From Miscanthus floridulus (Eukaryota > Streptophyta > Magnoliopsida > Poales > Poaceae): a stretch of DNA of 64,000 nucleotides. The notes beneath the pieces are model-generated. The model was not told the origin of the DNA. It made no database searches and was given only the letters and a program-made list of their open reading frames with translations. Location of the stretch: contig NC_089595.1 of NCBI RefSeq assembly GCF_019320115.1, positions 110,500,461 to 110,564,460 on the forward strand, in the 5' to 3' direction. This document shows positions 31,301 through 43,087 of the stretch, in pieces. The number at the start of each line of letters is the position of its first letter. Position 1 is the first letter of the stretch. The position numbers and the translations under genes are program-made.

Positions 31301-33172
31301 AACAACACCAATTGCAGGAACCGCCGCTCAAACGTTTCCACCAGGCGCAGGATAGAATAAACGCTGAACCACCCACTGCAAGAAATGATACGATGGAAAA
31401 TACCATGGAGCAGCAAGGCGACCCCCTACAACGCATATCAAACCAAGAGAGCCAATTATCAACCAAGATTACGCTACCGCTCCAATTGACTTAGAAGCTG
31501 CCTTGTTCGTAATACAAAGTTATGAGGACGCTCGGGTTGTAGACATAGATGGCATTATTCTTATAGCAGGACAACTTCGCCGAAATGTCTCAGAGGAATT
31601 TATAACAGACGAGGTAATATTGTTTCAGATCCATGTCGTCAGTGTAAACATGTGCACACCTACTATGTACTAACTCAACCCTTTGCAGGTCATAAATGCC
31701 TATGTCCATTTGAGCAATGTTGAGACTGATTCAGCCTCATTTATAACAACGTTGGTCCAAAGGTTGGTAGACTCAAAATGGAAGCAAGGCGATACTTTCA
31801 AGAAGGAAATTTCTGAGAAATGTAAAGGAAGGCATTTGGTACGTAATATTGATTTTGTTTTGTCACATTTTCTGGGTTGCTATCTCGTGATTTACTATGA
31901 ATTTTGGAAACGTCACCTGTTTGGATTCAATTCATGCATTCAATAGTTTGTCAATACTTAACTTTCCAGGTATTCGTGCCAATGCATATTAACGGCAACC
32001 ATTGGGGTCTCTTGGTGCTAAACTTTATAAAGAAAGAGGTACAGATCCTTGAATCTCTAGGAACACGAGACGAAGACCTAGAGAAGGCATTGGTAAGTAC
32101 AGATCCTCTGCGCATCATGTACCAACTATTGTGTGTACATCTCTAAAAACATGTTCCCTATAGGTGAAAGCAATACAGTCTTGCATCGACTTTTCTGTCA
32201 ACAATGACTTGGTTAAATTTGAAAAACCATTTAACTTGCGCGACTGGGAAATAGTTCCCTATGTGGAAGGCATACCGAGACAAGAAAATAGGTACTCTTT
32301 TTCCTTTTGTATATTAATGTTGTAATTCAGTTACTAATGTTTATGCTACGTTGCAGTTTTTCATGTGCTGCGTTTGTAATACAATATATTCTGGCATGGG
32401 ATGGAGAAAAAATGGCTCATGATTTCACAAGTGTGAGTCTTAGAATTATTGTGAATTCCAAATTTGTACAGAATGGAATGAAAACTGCTATGTGACGACA
32501 TGCACTACATTTCTCTTGTACAGGAGGCAATGGAGAGTTTTTGCTACAAGATATGCACGAGGCTGCTACATTCTGATCGCAATAAAAATCGCTTGGAATC
32601 ATACAAAAAACCTATCACGGTATATGCTTTTATTGCATTTTGAAATCTTTCGGTTGAGACAGCTTGTTTCAGACTGCACAAAATAATCGGGTTTAACATT
32701 TTCTGCTGATGAAACTTACAAGGAAGCGTACTTGGTGGCAAATCCGGATGAACGAGAGGGGAATGGACAGGATGAAGATGCAGACGATGTTCAGATAATA
32801 CCGCCACCAACGGGAACTCCAACCACCGATGCAGCTAGCAACAAAGGAACTCCAGCATCCTCTGCGCCGCCCAGCATGAAAGAAGGCAATGCAAGGAAAG
32901 AAGGGGAAGCAAATACAGTATCGGGATTGGTAATAATGAAAAGAGGACGACGACGACCATAAAAGATTCAGGATGAAGAAAATTCAGCTATAGGAGGATC
33001 TGCAAAAGTTACAGGAGCTGCAACTAGGAAAGGAGGACGACCCCCAAAGAGAAATGTTGACACTGCTCCTCGTACTATCATAGATGATTTCCGTATCGAA
33101 TCTATCACTAAGCGAATTAAACGGAATACGCATCCAGGAAAATATCTAACCAGCCCATATAAGCCTAGTTAG
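28378..33172 (+). pseudogene. Transposon-type Ulp1 protease gene with PMD-like N-terminus and AT-hooks
   Basis: Exons: 28378-28435 (MDTAGDGEQS), 29548-29603, 29687-30322, 30403-30555, 30633-30745, about 30814-31032, 31103-31225, 31318-31613, 31689-31838, 31970-32092, 32164-32291, 32357-32432, 32524-32643 and 32723-33172. The long third exon (GFGGLIQMPNISLRKGM, CGQVVTIHLDDVQNIMALRI, GCILASPTG) is the plant mobile-domain-like region that commonly precedes Ulp1 in plant transposons. The C48 domain has NHW, LESL (Glu where Asp is usual) and a Gln-x5-Cys site, QENSFSC. The tail has AT-hook-like RGRRRP and GGRPPKR. Defects are TGA at 30514-30516, a frameshift near 31480 and TAA at 32959. The phase of exon 5 to 6 was not resolved. 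From exon 6 on it parallels the NLR fusion exon by exon. Confidence 0.65.
28562..29020 (-). pseudogene. GH17 beta-1,3-glucanase fragment
   Basis: The minus strand reads GVVGVSYGRLGNGLPD near the start (one frame). After an internal loss it reads RWVQRNVAAYYPAKRIHGVA, VGNEVFEEAKNLSG, AMANVHDALVKLGL, AMKVSTPIAFTALKESWPPS, and SYLTINAYPY in another frame. These are consecutive blocks of glycoside hydrolase family 17, including the conserved VGNE. The beta-strand region between the GRLGNGLPD start and RWVQRNV is deleted, and the later SETGWPS nucleophile motif is absent. GH17 enzymes cut callose or cell-wall beta-1,3-glucans; this fragment cannot. It lies antisense within intron 1 of the Ulp1 gene. 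Confidence 0.75.
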
Positions 33173-33330
33173 AACTATGTGCTGTCTATTTTGTAATCTG
33201 TAATAAGGTTCAGTTCCACACCAAGCATGGCTATAAATTTGCCGATGCACTCCTGCTGAAAGCAACAGCTTCTCTCCCAACCATGGATAGTTAATTAGTT
33301 TCCTTTGCACTCATCTTTGTTGGTTTTCAT

Positions 33331-34126
33331 GAGGCTCTCAGATCAGGCACTGAAAGTGATAGTTGGAGAAATGCAAACTGGTGGATAAACATGGCCAAAC
33401 ACTCAAGAGCTCCAGACGCCACCTCCGGCTCTGGGGAAGATCTCACGGTGGCACAGCTCCCCATGACCACCGCCGGATTCGCCCAGCTCATCGACTCCAG
33501 AGCTCGATTCGCCCGCTTTGGGGCCCCGTTGATTCGCCCGCATGAGCTCGGATTGGAGGTGGTGCTTCTGATTGCCGCTGGTCAGAGGCGGAGGCACGAG
33601 GGCATGTGGGTTTCTCTGGTGTGGATACGGGGCTACATGGGCGTCAGGTTCATCATTGGGGAGGCGGCGGCGGCATGCACCAGGGCAGGGAAGGGGACGC
33701 AGCCCCACGGGGCGAAGGCGAGGAGCAGCGGTGGTGAAACAACATAGCAGGAGGAGGGGACGACAGGAGGGCCTCCGCAATGGCGGCAGCCAGTGGGCGT
33801 GGGATCTGGGAAGTGCATCTAAGGGGGGGGGGGGCGGTGGACGCGGGGAGGAAGAATCTCGGTCGCACCGGCGATGTCGGATTAGACGAGGGCATCTAGC
33901 TCGGTCAACTGAGGAACGGGAGTTCGAACAAGGTAATGACCACCCGGCCCCACGTGGCGGTGGAAAGGAGAGAGGGAGGGCTGCGGTTGGTTTGCTAGGC
34001 CGGGTAGTGGGCTGTGGCCTAGAAAGAAAATAGAGGGGAGTGCGAGAGCGGTGGAGAACGAAGTCAGCTACATGCATGGTTGAGTCCCACCTCGCTTGCA
34101 TATCAATCAAAAGCACAGCTTAAAAG
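33331..34126. repeat. Segmental duplication, copy B, left part
   Basis: Matches 26184-26259 joined directly to 26617-27330. The junction (cactca|agagctcc) fits loss of about 357 bp between short tca repeats seen in copy A. The copy is interrupted at 34126 by an LTR-like insertion and resumes at 38613. Confidence 0.8.
34084..34094 (+). promoter_or_regulatory. USE-like element GTCCCACCTCG (copy B)
   Basis: Same motif and surroundings as 27287-27297. The LTR-like insertion at 34127 separates it from the downstream B-box-like sequence (38634-38645). Confidence 0.25.
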
Positions 34127-37100
34127 TGTGACAGAACCGCCCAATTTATACAAGATCAAGTATGGCTGTCCCCGCTAACACGTTGACACACACATACTTT
34201 CACTCATATAAACCCGGTAGTCCGCCGAGTGTCACGAAGGACCTCGGTAAATCAACATCACAACCAAGATCGCGTGATTAAGCAAATACACATCACATAC
34301 GCAGAGTTGCAGCGGAAATAATATTACAAATGGATTCACAAATAATATTAAAAGTTTGGGTTTCAAAATCGATTATTGAAAACAACATAGCTTTCAAATG
34401 ATTACATTAATATAAGTTTTAAATACATTGCTAGCATAAGTGACATCATCCGACAAAAGCATATAGGTGAGAAGTAACTATAGAATCACCGAGCCCACCG
34501 GCGGTTAGCCACCATCTTCAACAGGCCGAGAACTCCACCTGCAATATGGTGGGATAAACCCTGAGTACTCGAATGTACTCAGCTAGACTTACCCGTCGTA
34601 AACCAGAAATAAAGTGACACCAAGGATTATGCATGGCTTTATTTGGTGGAGCTGAGCTGACAACCTTTTTGCATAATCATTAGCATTATCCACCTATATT
34701 AGCAGTGACTTTTAGCCATTCCCTACCATCTATATTAGCACCTGTACTAATCAATCACTTAATTAAGTTGCAAACAATAATAACCATATCAGGTATTTCA
34801 TGGCTCATTATCATCATCATCATCATCATTTAACCATATCTTTAAATTTTGTGAATCTACGTTGTCGCTGCTCAGTCAAGTTCTCACTATCCGAGAGAGA
34901 CGACGATTCGAATCGATTCCTATCCAGCTAGAGGGGTATTCCTAACACTCACCCAATCCACCTGATCAATGGTTTCCTCGGGTCACCTTTGGTACAACTC
35001 AGGAATCGTGGGTCCGCCCAGCCCCTCACTCTCAGGGAGTCCACTCTGCCAGGTGGTCAATCTCACCTTGGACTTACGCCAATGGCTCCCCGCACATCCT
35101 TACTACCTCTAGGGTGCGCAGTTTCACTTTTCAGTTCCCGGCCTGAGTTGAGCTACTCGGCTTTGCGGTCGGAACGAGTTATCCGGCCAACTAAGTGATA
35201 GGCATGCGTTCAACATGACATGAGGACGTACAGCGAATCGGTCCTTAACCGACATAGACGGGGATAGATTCACACCCAAGACCTCCATGCCTTGTTGCTG
35301 CACTACCATCATCCCGTCCAGTCTCTTTTCATTATTAACACATGGTTCTTTTCCATGATAGCAAATATAGCCAACCGTGACCAGAGCTCATCCTACATCT
35401 CGCAGGTGACAGGAAATCACCCGACTTCTACCGGTCTATGCATAGCTAAGCATCATTCGATCCTACACTTAATTAGGATTCACAGGATTTTATCTGGACA
35501 AGGTAAGAATATAATGCAACAATTGGTTTCAACCAATTCCTATACTTAATGCATCATCAACAATAAAAGATACTCAAGATATTTGTAAAAACATGGGAGA
35601 CTTAGAATGCTTCGGGGCTTGCCTGGGATCCAACACTAGGTCAGTGTTTGTTAGATGACACTCTCTAAGTGAGCATCTCCCGTCCTAGCATTTGTTTAGT
35701 CCTTCCATCTTCGGGATAGATCCATCAAACACCGTCTTTAGGTTTGGCTCCAACATCTCATCCTTCACGTGGTGCATCTAGCGTACCTAGATGAGATGCA
35801 ATATGCAAGTGCATAAATATGAAGAATAGTACCATGAGACGCATCACAAAATAGCAAGCAAGACAAGCATAGTTTACACTAACACACTTAAGTACTTTGC
35901 GATGCTTAACTTAAACATCACACAATCTATCATGCTAAGATGGCAAAGAAGACGACAACACCAAGCATGACACAAGTTTCCCAAGATCTCAGGTGCTCTA
36001 ACTTAGTCATCATTCAAGGCATAAGTCATACTTAACAATATACAAGCAAACACTATAATTGGAATATGCCAATTTCTGGACATGCAAACAGCAGCTACAA
36101 GATTTAGCTATAACTGGAGTTACACAAATCCAAATGACTTGCAAGAAGACATTTTGAAAAGCTTATGAAATTATCTACATTTCATCTATAACCATCACAG
36201 CATGATTCCCATGTTAAGTAGGTCGAAATTATACCTTTACAGAAACTGGTTCATACAAAACAGAGAGCAACAAATCATGTATTCTAACTTTAAACAGTTG
36301 TAACTCAAACACTACTCAGCCAAATGATACCAAATTTTAACAGCAGCTAGATACATAAATTATCTACAACTTTTGTATAAACAAGTTTCACAACAAAGCA
36401 CATTATCATGAAGAACTTTGCTAAGTTCCTAAATCTGTCCATAAACCACATTTGCAAGAAAATAAATATTAACTTATATTGCAAACACATAATTGGGCAA
36501 AACCAACTTTACCAAAATGTCATACATGACTAAAGAACACCAGAAAACCTAGTGTCCATGAGCAAATAAATTCTTTTAATGCATTTCTTAATTTATTTTA
36601 GATAACAAGGTGACTTAATGAACATATACCAAAAGTGCACAATAACTTCTACAAAAATTACAGTGGCTCACATATATTCTCCATAGTCTAATGTACAAAT
36701 TTTACTCCATTTGAATATGTATAGCAACCTCTATGAAAAGGACAAGTTGCTAAAGCAAGAAATCATGTGAGAGCAAGATAAACCAATAACTCACTCATGC
36801 AGCAACCAATGACCATGAAATTTTTACCACACATCAAACATCACATGAGTAGCATGCCACAAAAATTTCACTTCATTTGGAGCCCTACAACTGCAGTTAT
36901 GAAAAAGACAAATACAACTAGAATTGAAAACCTAGATGCATAAATCCATTTTCACAGCTAAAACTTTAAACTAAAACCTGAAATATTATAGATCTACTGC
37001 ATAGAAAATTTCACAAAGATTCCAAAAAGTCCTCATTTGCTATTTTACGAATTTCCTATGATTTATTATGATTTTCCAAACTTTCAGCCGATTTAAAACA

Positions 37101-38612
37101 AATAGGTCCCTAGGAGCACTATTCATATGAGTCTATAACATTGCAGATAGGACCCTCCCTTTCTCCTAATTGTTGCGCGAAGTTCCTGGTCACGGTTGGA
37201 GCAGAGGAGCTCGACGGCAACATGATTCCCGCCGGTCAGCGGCCCTGCCGGCGGTGAGCGGCGGGGGCGCGGCTTGCCCAGGCCCGCGCACGGCAGAGAG
37301 AGAGGCCGGCCAGGCCAGTGGCTGCCTGAGGCGGCCCGGCCACGGGAGCAGCAGCAGCCGTGGCGGCGGCGTGCGAGCAGCTCCAGCGGCCGCAGGCTGT
37401 AGGCGGTGGCGCGGTCGAGCAAACGGCGCGGGGCAAGGGAGAAGGCAAAGGCGGAGGCGGTAGCGCACTTGGCTTGCCCAGCAAAGGAGCCGAGCAGCGA
37501 AACATGGCGGCGCTGGAGTTTCACTCGTCGGCCATGGTGGAAGAGAGAGCGAGAGGGAGCGAAGGGCGAGAGGAAGAATGAGAGAGCACTGGCTCGGTCT
37601 TCCCTTCTAAACGTGGCGCTCGGCTTAGGCGAGGTGGCGCACAAGTGAGGCGTGAGGAGGCCACGCGGCGTTGCGCGCCGGTGCACGGTCGGCCATGACG
37701 CGGCCTTTGCTGAAGGTGTTCAAAAACTGAAGAAACAAATACTACCGCAAACGTACAAGCTGAAACCCATATTTCGTACCTCTTTAACTCCTAAACTACG
37801 ATGAGTTGGCAAAAACTCTACTAATAAAAGTTGTAGATCTACATACCAGCTCCAACTTTTATTTAGGGGTTTTTGTCTAAATCTTAATGGTTCGAGAGTA
37901 ATATCAACCCAAAGTGGAGCACTTGAAACTGTAACGCGATCTTAGACTTAGAAAAATTTTCACTCAAAAATAGAAATTCTTTTGCTACTTGTGGACTATA
38001 TTTTGAGCATGCTATGCACCGAATTAGACTTTAACCCAAATATAAAAGTTGTTGATCTAGTCAAGTACTACAAGGGTGAACTTCCATGCAAAGTTTCTAG
38101 AGTACAATTCAAACCAAGTCAAAGTAGCATCACGATAAAGCTTAAATCTGAGTTTTAGACCGATTGATGCATTTTCTTGATCTCTGCTCAACACGAACCT
38201 TTCATGACTTTTGCTGTAGAGTTCATCTAGAGTCATTTGAGCAAGGTTGCAAGGTTTGGTTGATGACCTACATTTCCATTCACTTAATAGTGCAATTCAA
38301 GCACTTAGTAAAGTCATTCCAATAAGGATATAACTTATCATTTCATGTGACTTTTTGATTCCAAACTTTATGAAACTTTTCCAGTGACCCATATAGATGG
38401 GTATTGATGTGAGACACATGAAGATATTCCAATAACACCAGCCAAGCATATATCTTGAAAAGGGCCTATATGTAAAGCAAGGGTGCAATATCCGAGTTTA
38501 GGTTGGGGCTCATTTCCATAGGTTTGACCTTGACATCTTCATCATCACTTAATCTATCATGTTTGAGCTCAAACCCACTGCTTAACTGGTGACAAACACC
38601 TGGGGTGTTACA
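34127..38612 (-). mobile_element. 4.5 kb LTR-like insertion with 5-bp target duplication
   Basis: Starts TGTGACAGAACC at 34127 and ends GGGGTGTTACA at 38612, flanked by AAAAG at 34122-34126 and 38613-38617. Read on the minus strand it starts TGTAACACCCC, as long gypsy LTRs of grasses often do. It holds no gag or pol frame. It has a GC-rich block (37160-37690) between AT-rich flanks and a gataaaccctgagtac block near 34550 shared with the element at 56.5-60.4 kb. I read it as a solo LTR or LTR-only derivative. A (CAT)n tract lies at 34808-34830. Confidence 0.7.
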
Positions 38613-39297
38613 AAAAGCACAGGCAAACTAGCCAGTTCGAACACCTTTACTACACTGCCTATGCTCTTAAATGTTTGTTACCTGTGCTAATTGGGCCGGC
38701 GTGACCTGGTTGGGCTCCCTTGGAGGTCGAGCTTGACCTAGCCGTTGCTGGCCCTTAGCACCAATTTTTTTTCAAACCATCCATTTTGCAATTGAAGTCC
38801 CTCTTGAAAACCTTTTTTTTCAAACCATTTATTTTGTAATTGATTTATTTTGTATCTTCTAGTACTGATTTGTAATATAAAGCCGGACCTTAAAATAAAG
38901 AAACTCGGATTCACACATAAAAACACGTGGATAGAGTGATCGGTTCAACCAATATGTGCACTCGGATGACACATAAGAGTGATCGGTTCACTTCCTATCA
39001 TGTTAGGTTAACGGTCTATCAGTCCACTAATCAGACGGGCCGCGAGAATGTAGGTTCAGTACTTGTCATCCTACGAGCACTAGTCTAGCTACTCAGAGGA
39101 GACATGAGAGTGATCGGTTGACTTTGTTATCGTGCTATTAGCCTGTTAGTCCACTCGGACGACACGTGATAGTGACGGATTAGTTTGTATCATGTTAAGG
39201 CTAGTGGTTCACTCTATCGAGACATGAGAGTGATTGATTCACTTCCATTCACTTTAGGCCTTTTACTCCACTCAGTCAGTGCGTGCAAACTAAATTT
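38613..39297. repeat. Segmental duplication, copy B, right part
   Basis: Continues the match to copy A (27320-27996): the gttcgaacacc block, left terminal repeat 38695-38770 and tandem array 38930-39290. Similarity ends at gcgtgcaaacta, where copy A goes on into its right terminal repeat. Confidence 0.8.
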
Positions 39298-39552
39298 TCA
39301 TCGCAACCCTACGTTAGGCCTTTTTTGAATTTACTAAAGTATTCCAATATTTAGTTAGAGGTTTAGTATTTCAAAATGAGCAAAATGGGAACTTTAGATA
39401 AATTTAAAAATTTTAAATTGAGGGATGTTGCATTCATGCCTTTGCATAAATTTGTATTGTTGTCAAAATTGAATTTATAAAATTCTACGTAAGTTCAAAT
39501 CAAATTTTTGATCTATTTATAAAATAATTAGATTTTGTTAAATTTTATTTCA

Positions 39553-40040
39553 AAATCAAGTTCAAAGCTGTATTTCAAAATCAATTTTATTGGGAGACGT
39601 GGGCCCATCAGCAATAACAGGCGACGTGGCCCAGCACCCTATGCCCGCGCCCCTGCCGCTGACCTGCGGGGCCCGCGTGTCAGCGGGTCCACGCACAGTG
39701 TCGCCTCCTTCCCTGGAGACGGACACAGAGCGGTTCTCCCTACTCCCCTCTATTTTGCCTCTGGGCCAAAGCCCACTACCCCTCCCCTCCTTCGAACATG
39801 CCCCACCACGTCGCATCAACCGGGCGTAGCCACCGCCGCCCGATCCCCTCGAACGTGCCCCCCGAGGTTCCCCGCGCCCACCCCTTATAAAGAGTAGGCT
39901 CAGAGCTCCGCGCCGCCACTTTTCATCCCTAAAGGGACCGCTAGGAGACCTAGCCCTAGCCCGCGCGCCGCCATAGCCGCTGCCAGGAGGTCGACCCGCC
40001 GCCGCCGCCGCTGATCTCCGCCTTCACCGCGTCGCCGGCC
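39553..40040 (+). promoter_or_regulatory. Promoter/5'UTR module of the coiled-coil gene
   Basis: Plus-strand counterpart of 25604-26187. A TATA-like CTTATAAAGAG (about 39885) is followed by a GC-rich leader with GCCGCCGCCGCTGATCTCCG and the start codon at 40041. Confidence 0.55.
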
Positions 40041-43000
40041 ATGAGAACCCTTCCACGACCTTCATTGCGAGGTGAGCAATCTGTTGATTGACATTCTTTC
40101 AATTTCATGTAATGGGATTGTCCAGAACATTGTGTTACATGTCAACTCACTTACTTGTGTTCATAGCGATTTTGATCCTGTGGTTTATTCAATCAATATG
40201 TCCAATTGTCCATCAGTCCCATTTGGTTGTTCCTTATTTTTCTAAATTCACATATCAAATGGATCTCCCGTAGAAGATCCGCTGCAGCTATAAATGAATT
40301 TATTTGAATTTTTTTGCACAGCTCGATCGATCACCACCACGCCCAGCGTTGGCTACCTTGGCCACGTATGGCTTGGCTGTGTTTGTTTGATCTCAACTGA
40401 CAACTTCAATTTTCTTTAGACCTTGCAATCCAATCCATATAGTACAGGCATTAAGCATTCAAGCATCATTTGTCCTTTGATGTGGTTTTTTGCTTAACAA
40501 ATACTGGTACCTTTTTTGCTTCCTAATGTCTGTTGAACAATCCATGAAATGTTTTGTTGAAATTTCCAGAAACATTTGATTTTGTTCAAATTTCAAACAA
40601 GCTACTAATGGGCAAACATGTTACACATCTCAGGAATTAATTTGGTAATTAAACTATTATTAGTTCATCATATATATTTTTGTTGCCCACTACCTTGTTC
40701 TGTAAAAACCTTAGGCACTGCCACAACAGTTTTCAGGTCAGCTCATCTCCTTCAGTTCAGTCTTAGTGAAAATGTTGCTTGCTAATTGATGATCCTTATA
40801 TGGTAGAGACACTTATGAACAGCTGCTTTTAGCTGTATATGCTACACACTGCAATTGATCTATTAATCAGCATGTCACTGTTCTACTTCTCAGGACATGC
40901 AGGAAAAGGGAAAAGATAAACTTTGGGAATTAAATCATATATGTTGTGCTTTCATGTTTCAAGTTTGCACCGAATACAATACTGATAAATATCTTCAATG
41001 ATCTATGGCTATAGCCAAAACTGTTAGAAGTAGCAGGTTGCAGGAAAAAAAATAGTTGGACTATAAGGAGAAAGCTGATGAAAGGATATGGTGGTGACAG
41101 TTAAGGTTGTCCGGCAGTACAGTATGAGAGTTAAACGGGAATGTACATAGGCTTTTGATTGCCAACATTCTTTTTCTCATTGTCGTTGACTGCTTGTAGA
41201 GTTAACAGTAAGAACTTCACCTGTACCTGTAGTATGTAGTGTGTCAAGGAAGGGCAGATATGGTCCAACTAGACTACTGTCTCCTTTACTACCTCTCATA
41301 TATGGGATAATTTTATGAATTGCATTCTTGAGTGCTGTGTTTTTCATGTGAAAATGATTTGATTGACTGGTTGCTCAGAACTTACTGCATTGTAAATGTG
41401 CAAGTGCAAAGATTGCTTGTATATCTAAAATCGTAAGATTCTAATTATATTTTATTCTCCAACTTACGGCATTTTGACTAGGTGTTACTTTATAAATTCG
41501 TAGGTGTCATGGAACAAGTTTGGAGGTCCCTACAAGAGTTCGAGGAGAAGGCTACTGAACTTAAGAAGGTCCACAACAATGAGTATTTGAAGATCAAGCT
41601 TGACCGTACCAAAGCTGACATCAAGAAGATGAAACAGCAACATCAAACTGACACGGACATATCATTTGATCGTGACCAGCTGGACAAAGCGGAAGAGGAA
41701 GAGCTTGCTGCCTTTGCCAAAAGAATTGAAAAAGAACAGGTTGCCCAGCTGAAGAATAAATGATCAGCGTGATCTCTTTGCCCACATGATATCAAAAGAA
41801 TGTGCTATTGCAGATGAAGTCTTACAAAAGACCCGTCAAGAATATGATGAGAACATGAAGACACAACAACAAACAATTGATTCCTTGAGTAATCAGGCAA
41901 GGTCACAATTGGAAGGGTTGCAGAATGACTGCTCAAAGTTGAAGGGTCTGACTGACAACTTGAATGTCGAGGTAACCACGGTACTCTTTTAATTTAAAAT
42001 TTTTACTATATAGACAGTGATCTTAAACCCTCTATTATTAGGACTTTAAGGTACCAGATGATATGATTTGTATGCCACGTTGGTACTTCGACATGGCAGT
42101 GGACAACTACTGTGCACCGGTATATATAATTTCCGTACATTTTTTTGTGTAAGAACTCGTTGTGCTCAAATGATTCTTATTCGTGTAATCCCTACATGCA
42201 GTATTTGGCTATGAGATTTAAGGTTTTCAAATTGGAGGAGCTTTATTCTGATCTAGAGAAGTACGACATTCGAGCAGATTTGAGAGGCTTTGCAATTAAA
42301 GGCAGATCTGTTAAGTTCCACAAATTCATGAGGGCTTTGACCTATAATGGGCACATATTCAACTCAGAGGTATACTACCTCAATCCTGCTCCTTGGAGTA
42401 AGCCATCAACTGACCTTGTAAAGATAGTCGGAGAAGATGACGTGAACCAAATGGTGCGTGCTCATGCTGAACAGGGGACTAAGATTTGTCTTTTGTACCT
42501 AGTGAGCAGATATGAAGACCAAGACCCGGATGTGAGTATTGGTTCCTCTTGACAAATACTGCTCCTTGGAGTAAGCCATCAACTGACCTTGTAAAGTACT
42601 GATGCTCTAACATCTAATGGACTATAATGCAGGATGTGCCAATGGAATCATCTGATGAGTCCGATGATGAAGCTGATGGAACATCTAATATGAACGTGGT
42701 ACTAAATAGTACTGAGGGCATAAGGTGAGATATTCGATCTATTTTCAAAGATATACTAGTTAAAACTTTAGAATCAGTCGTGTCCATATAGCAGTATGCA
42801 AAGTACAGTAACCTTCCATGCAAGTTTTGACATAGCTATGTCCTATGTGTTGCCGCTCTGGTGCTGACATTTAAGAAAGCGATCTCTTAGCATAATCGCA
42901 AGACATTTAGTTACTTGTCATGTCGGATACTTGTCATTTATGTAAAAATTGCTTGAAACCAATGAATTAAGAATCCATTGATGATTCATCTTTAAGCTGC

Positions 43001-43087
43001 ACTCAATGTGTGACAAGAAGCTAAAATTTTAATTTATGCAGACAATCTGGAGATGGACAACTACCTGGAGCTGGAGACAACCCTTGA
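40041..43087 (+). pseudogene. Coiled-coil protein gene of unknown function, one frameshift
   Basis: Exons: 40041-40071 (MRTLPRPSLR), 41504-41971, 42042-42119, 42202-42531, 42633-42724 and 43042-43087. All join in phase with GT-AG sites. Exon 2 encodes a long charged coiled coil (RSLQEFEEKATELKKVHNNE; later ADEVLQKTRQEYDEN). A one-base shift near 41757-41762 (KN before NDQRDLFAHM) breaks the frame and creates TGA. Exons 3-4 encode a globular part (CMPRWYFDMAVDNY; YDIRADLRGFAIKGRSVKFH). The tail is acidic (ESSDESDDEADG). I do not recognise the family. The large first intron (40072-41503) has no exon that I can see. Apart from the shift it looks like a real spliced gene, so a sequence error is possible. 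Confidence 0.55.
42386..42596. repeat. 38-bp exact duplication, exon to following intron
   Basis: 42386-42423 (in exon 4) is repeated at 42559-42596 in intron 4. Both read ctgctccttggagtaagcca and continue through gaccttgtaaag. Confidence 0.85.

Noticed and set aside
37123..37686. Minus-strand 187-codon frame in the LTR-like insertion
   Set aside because: Low-complexity GC-rich LTR sequence; no gag or pol similarity.
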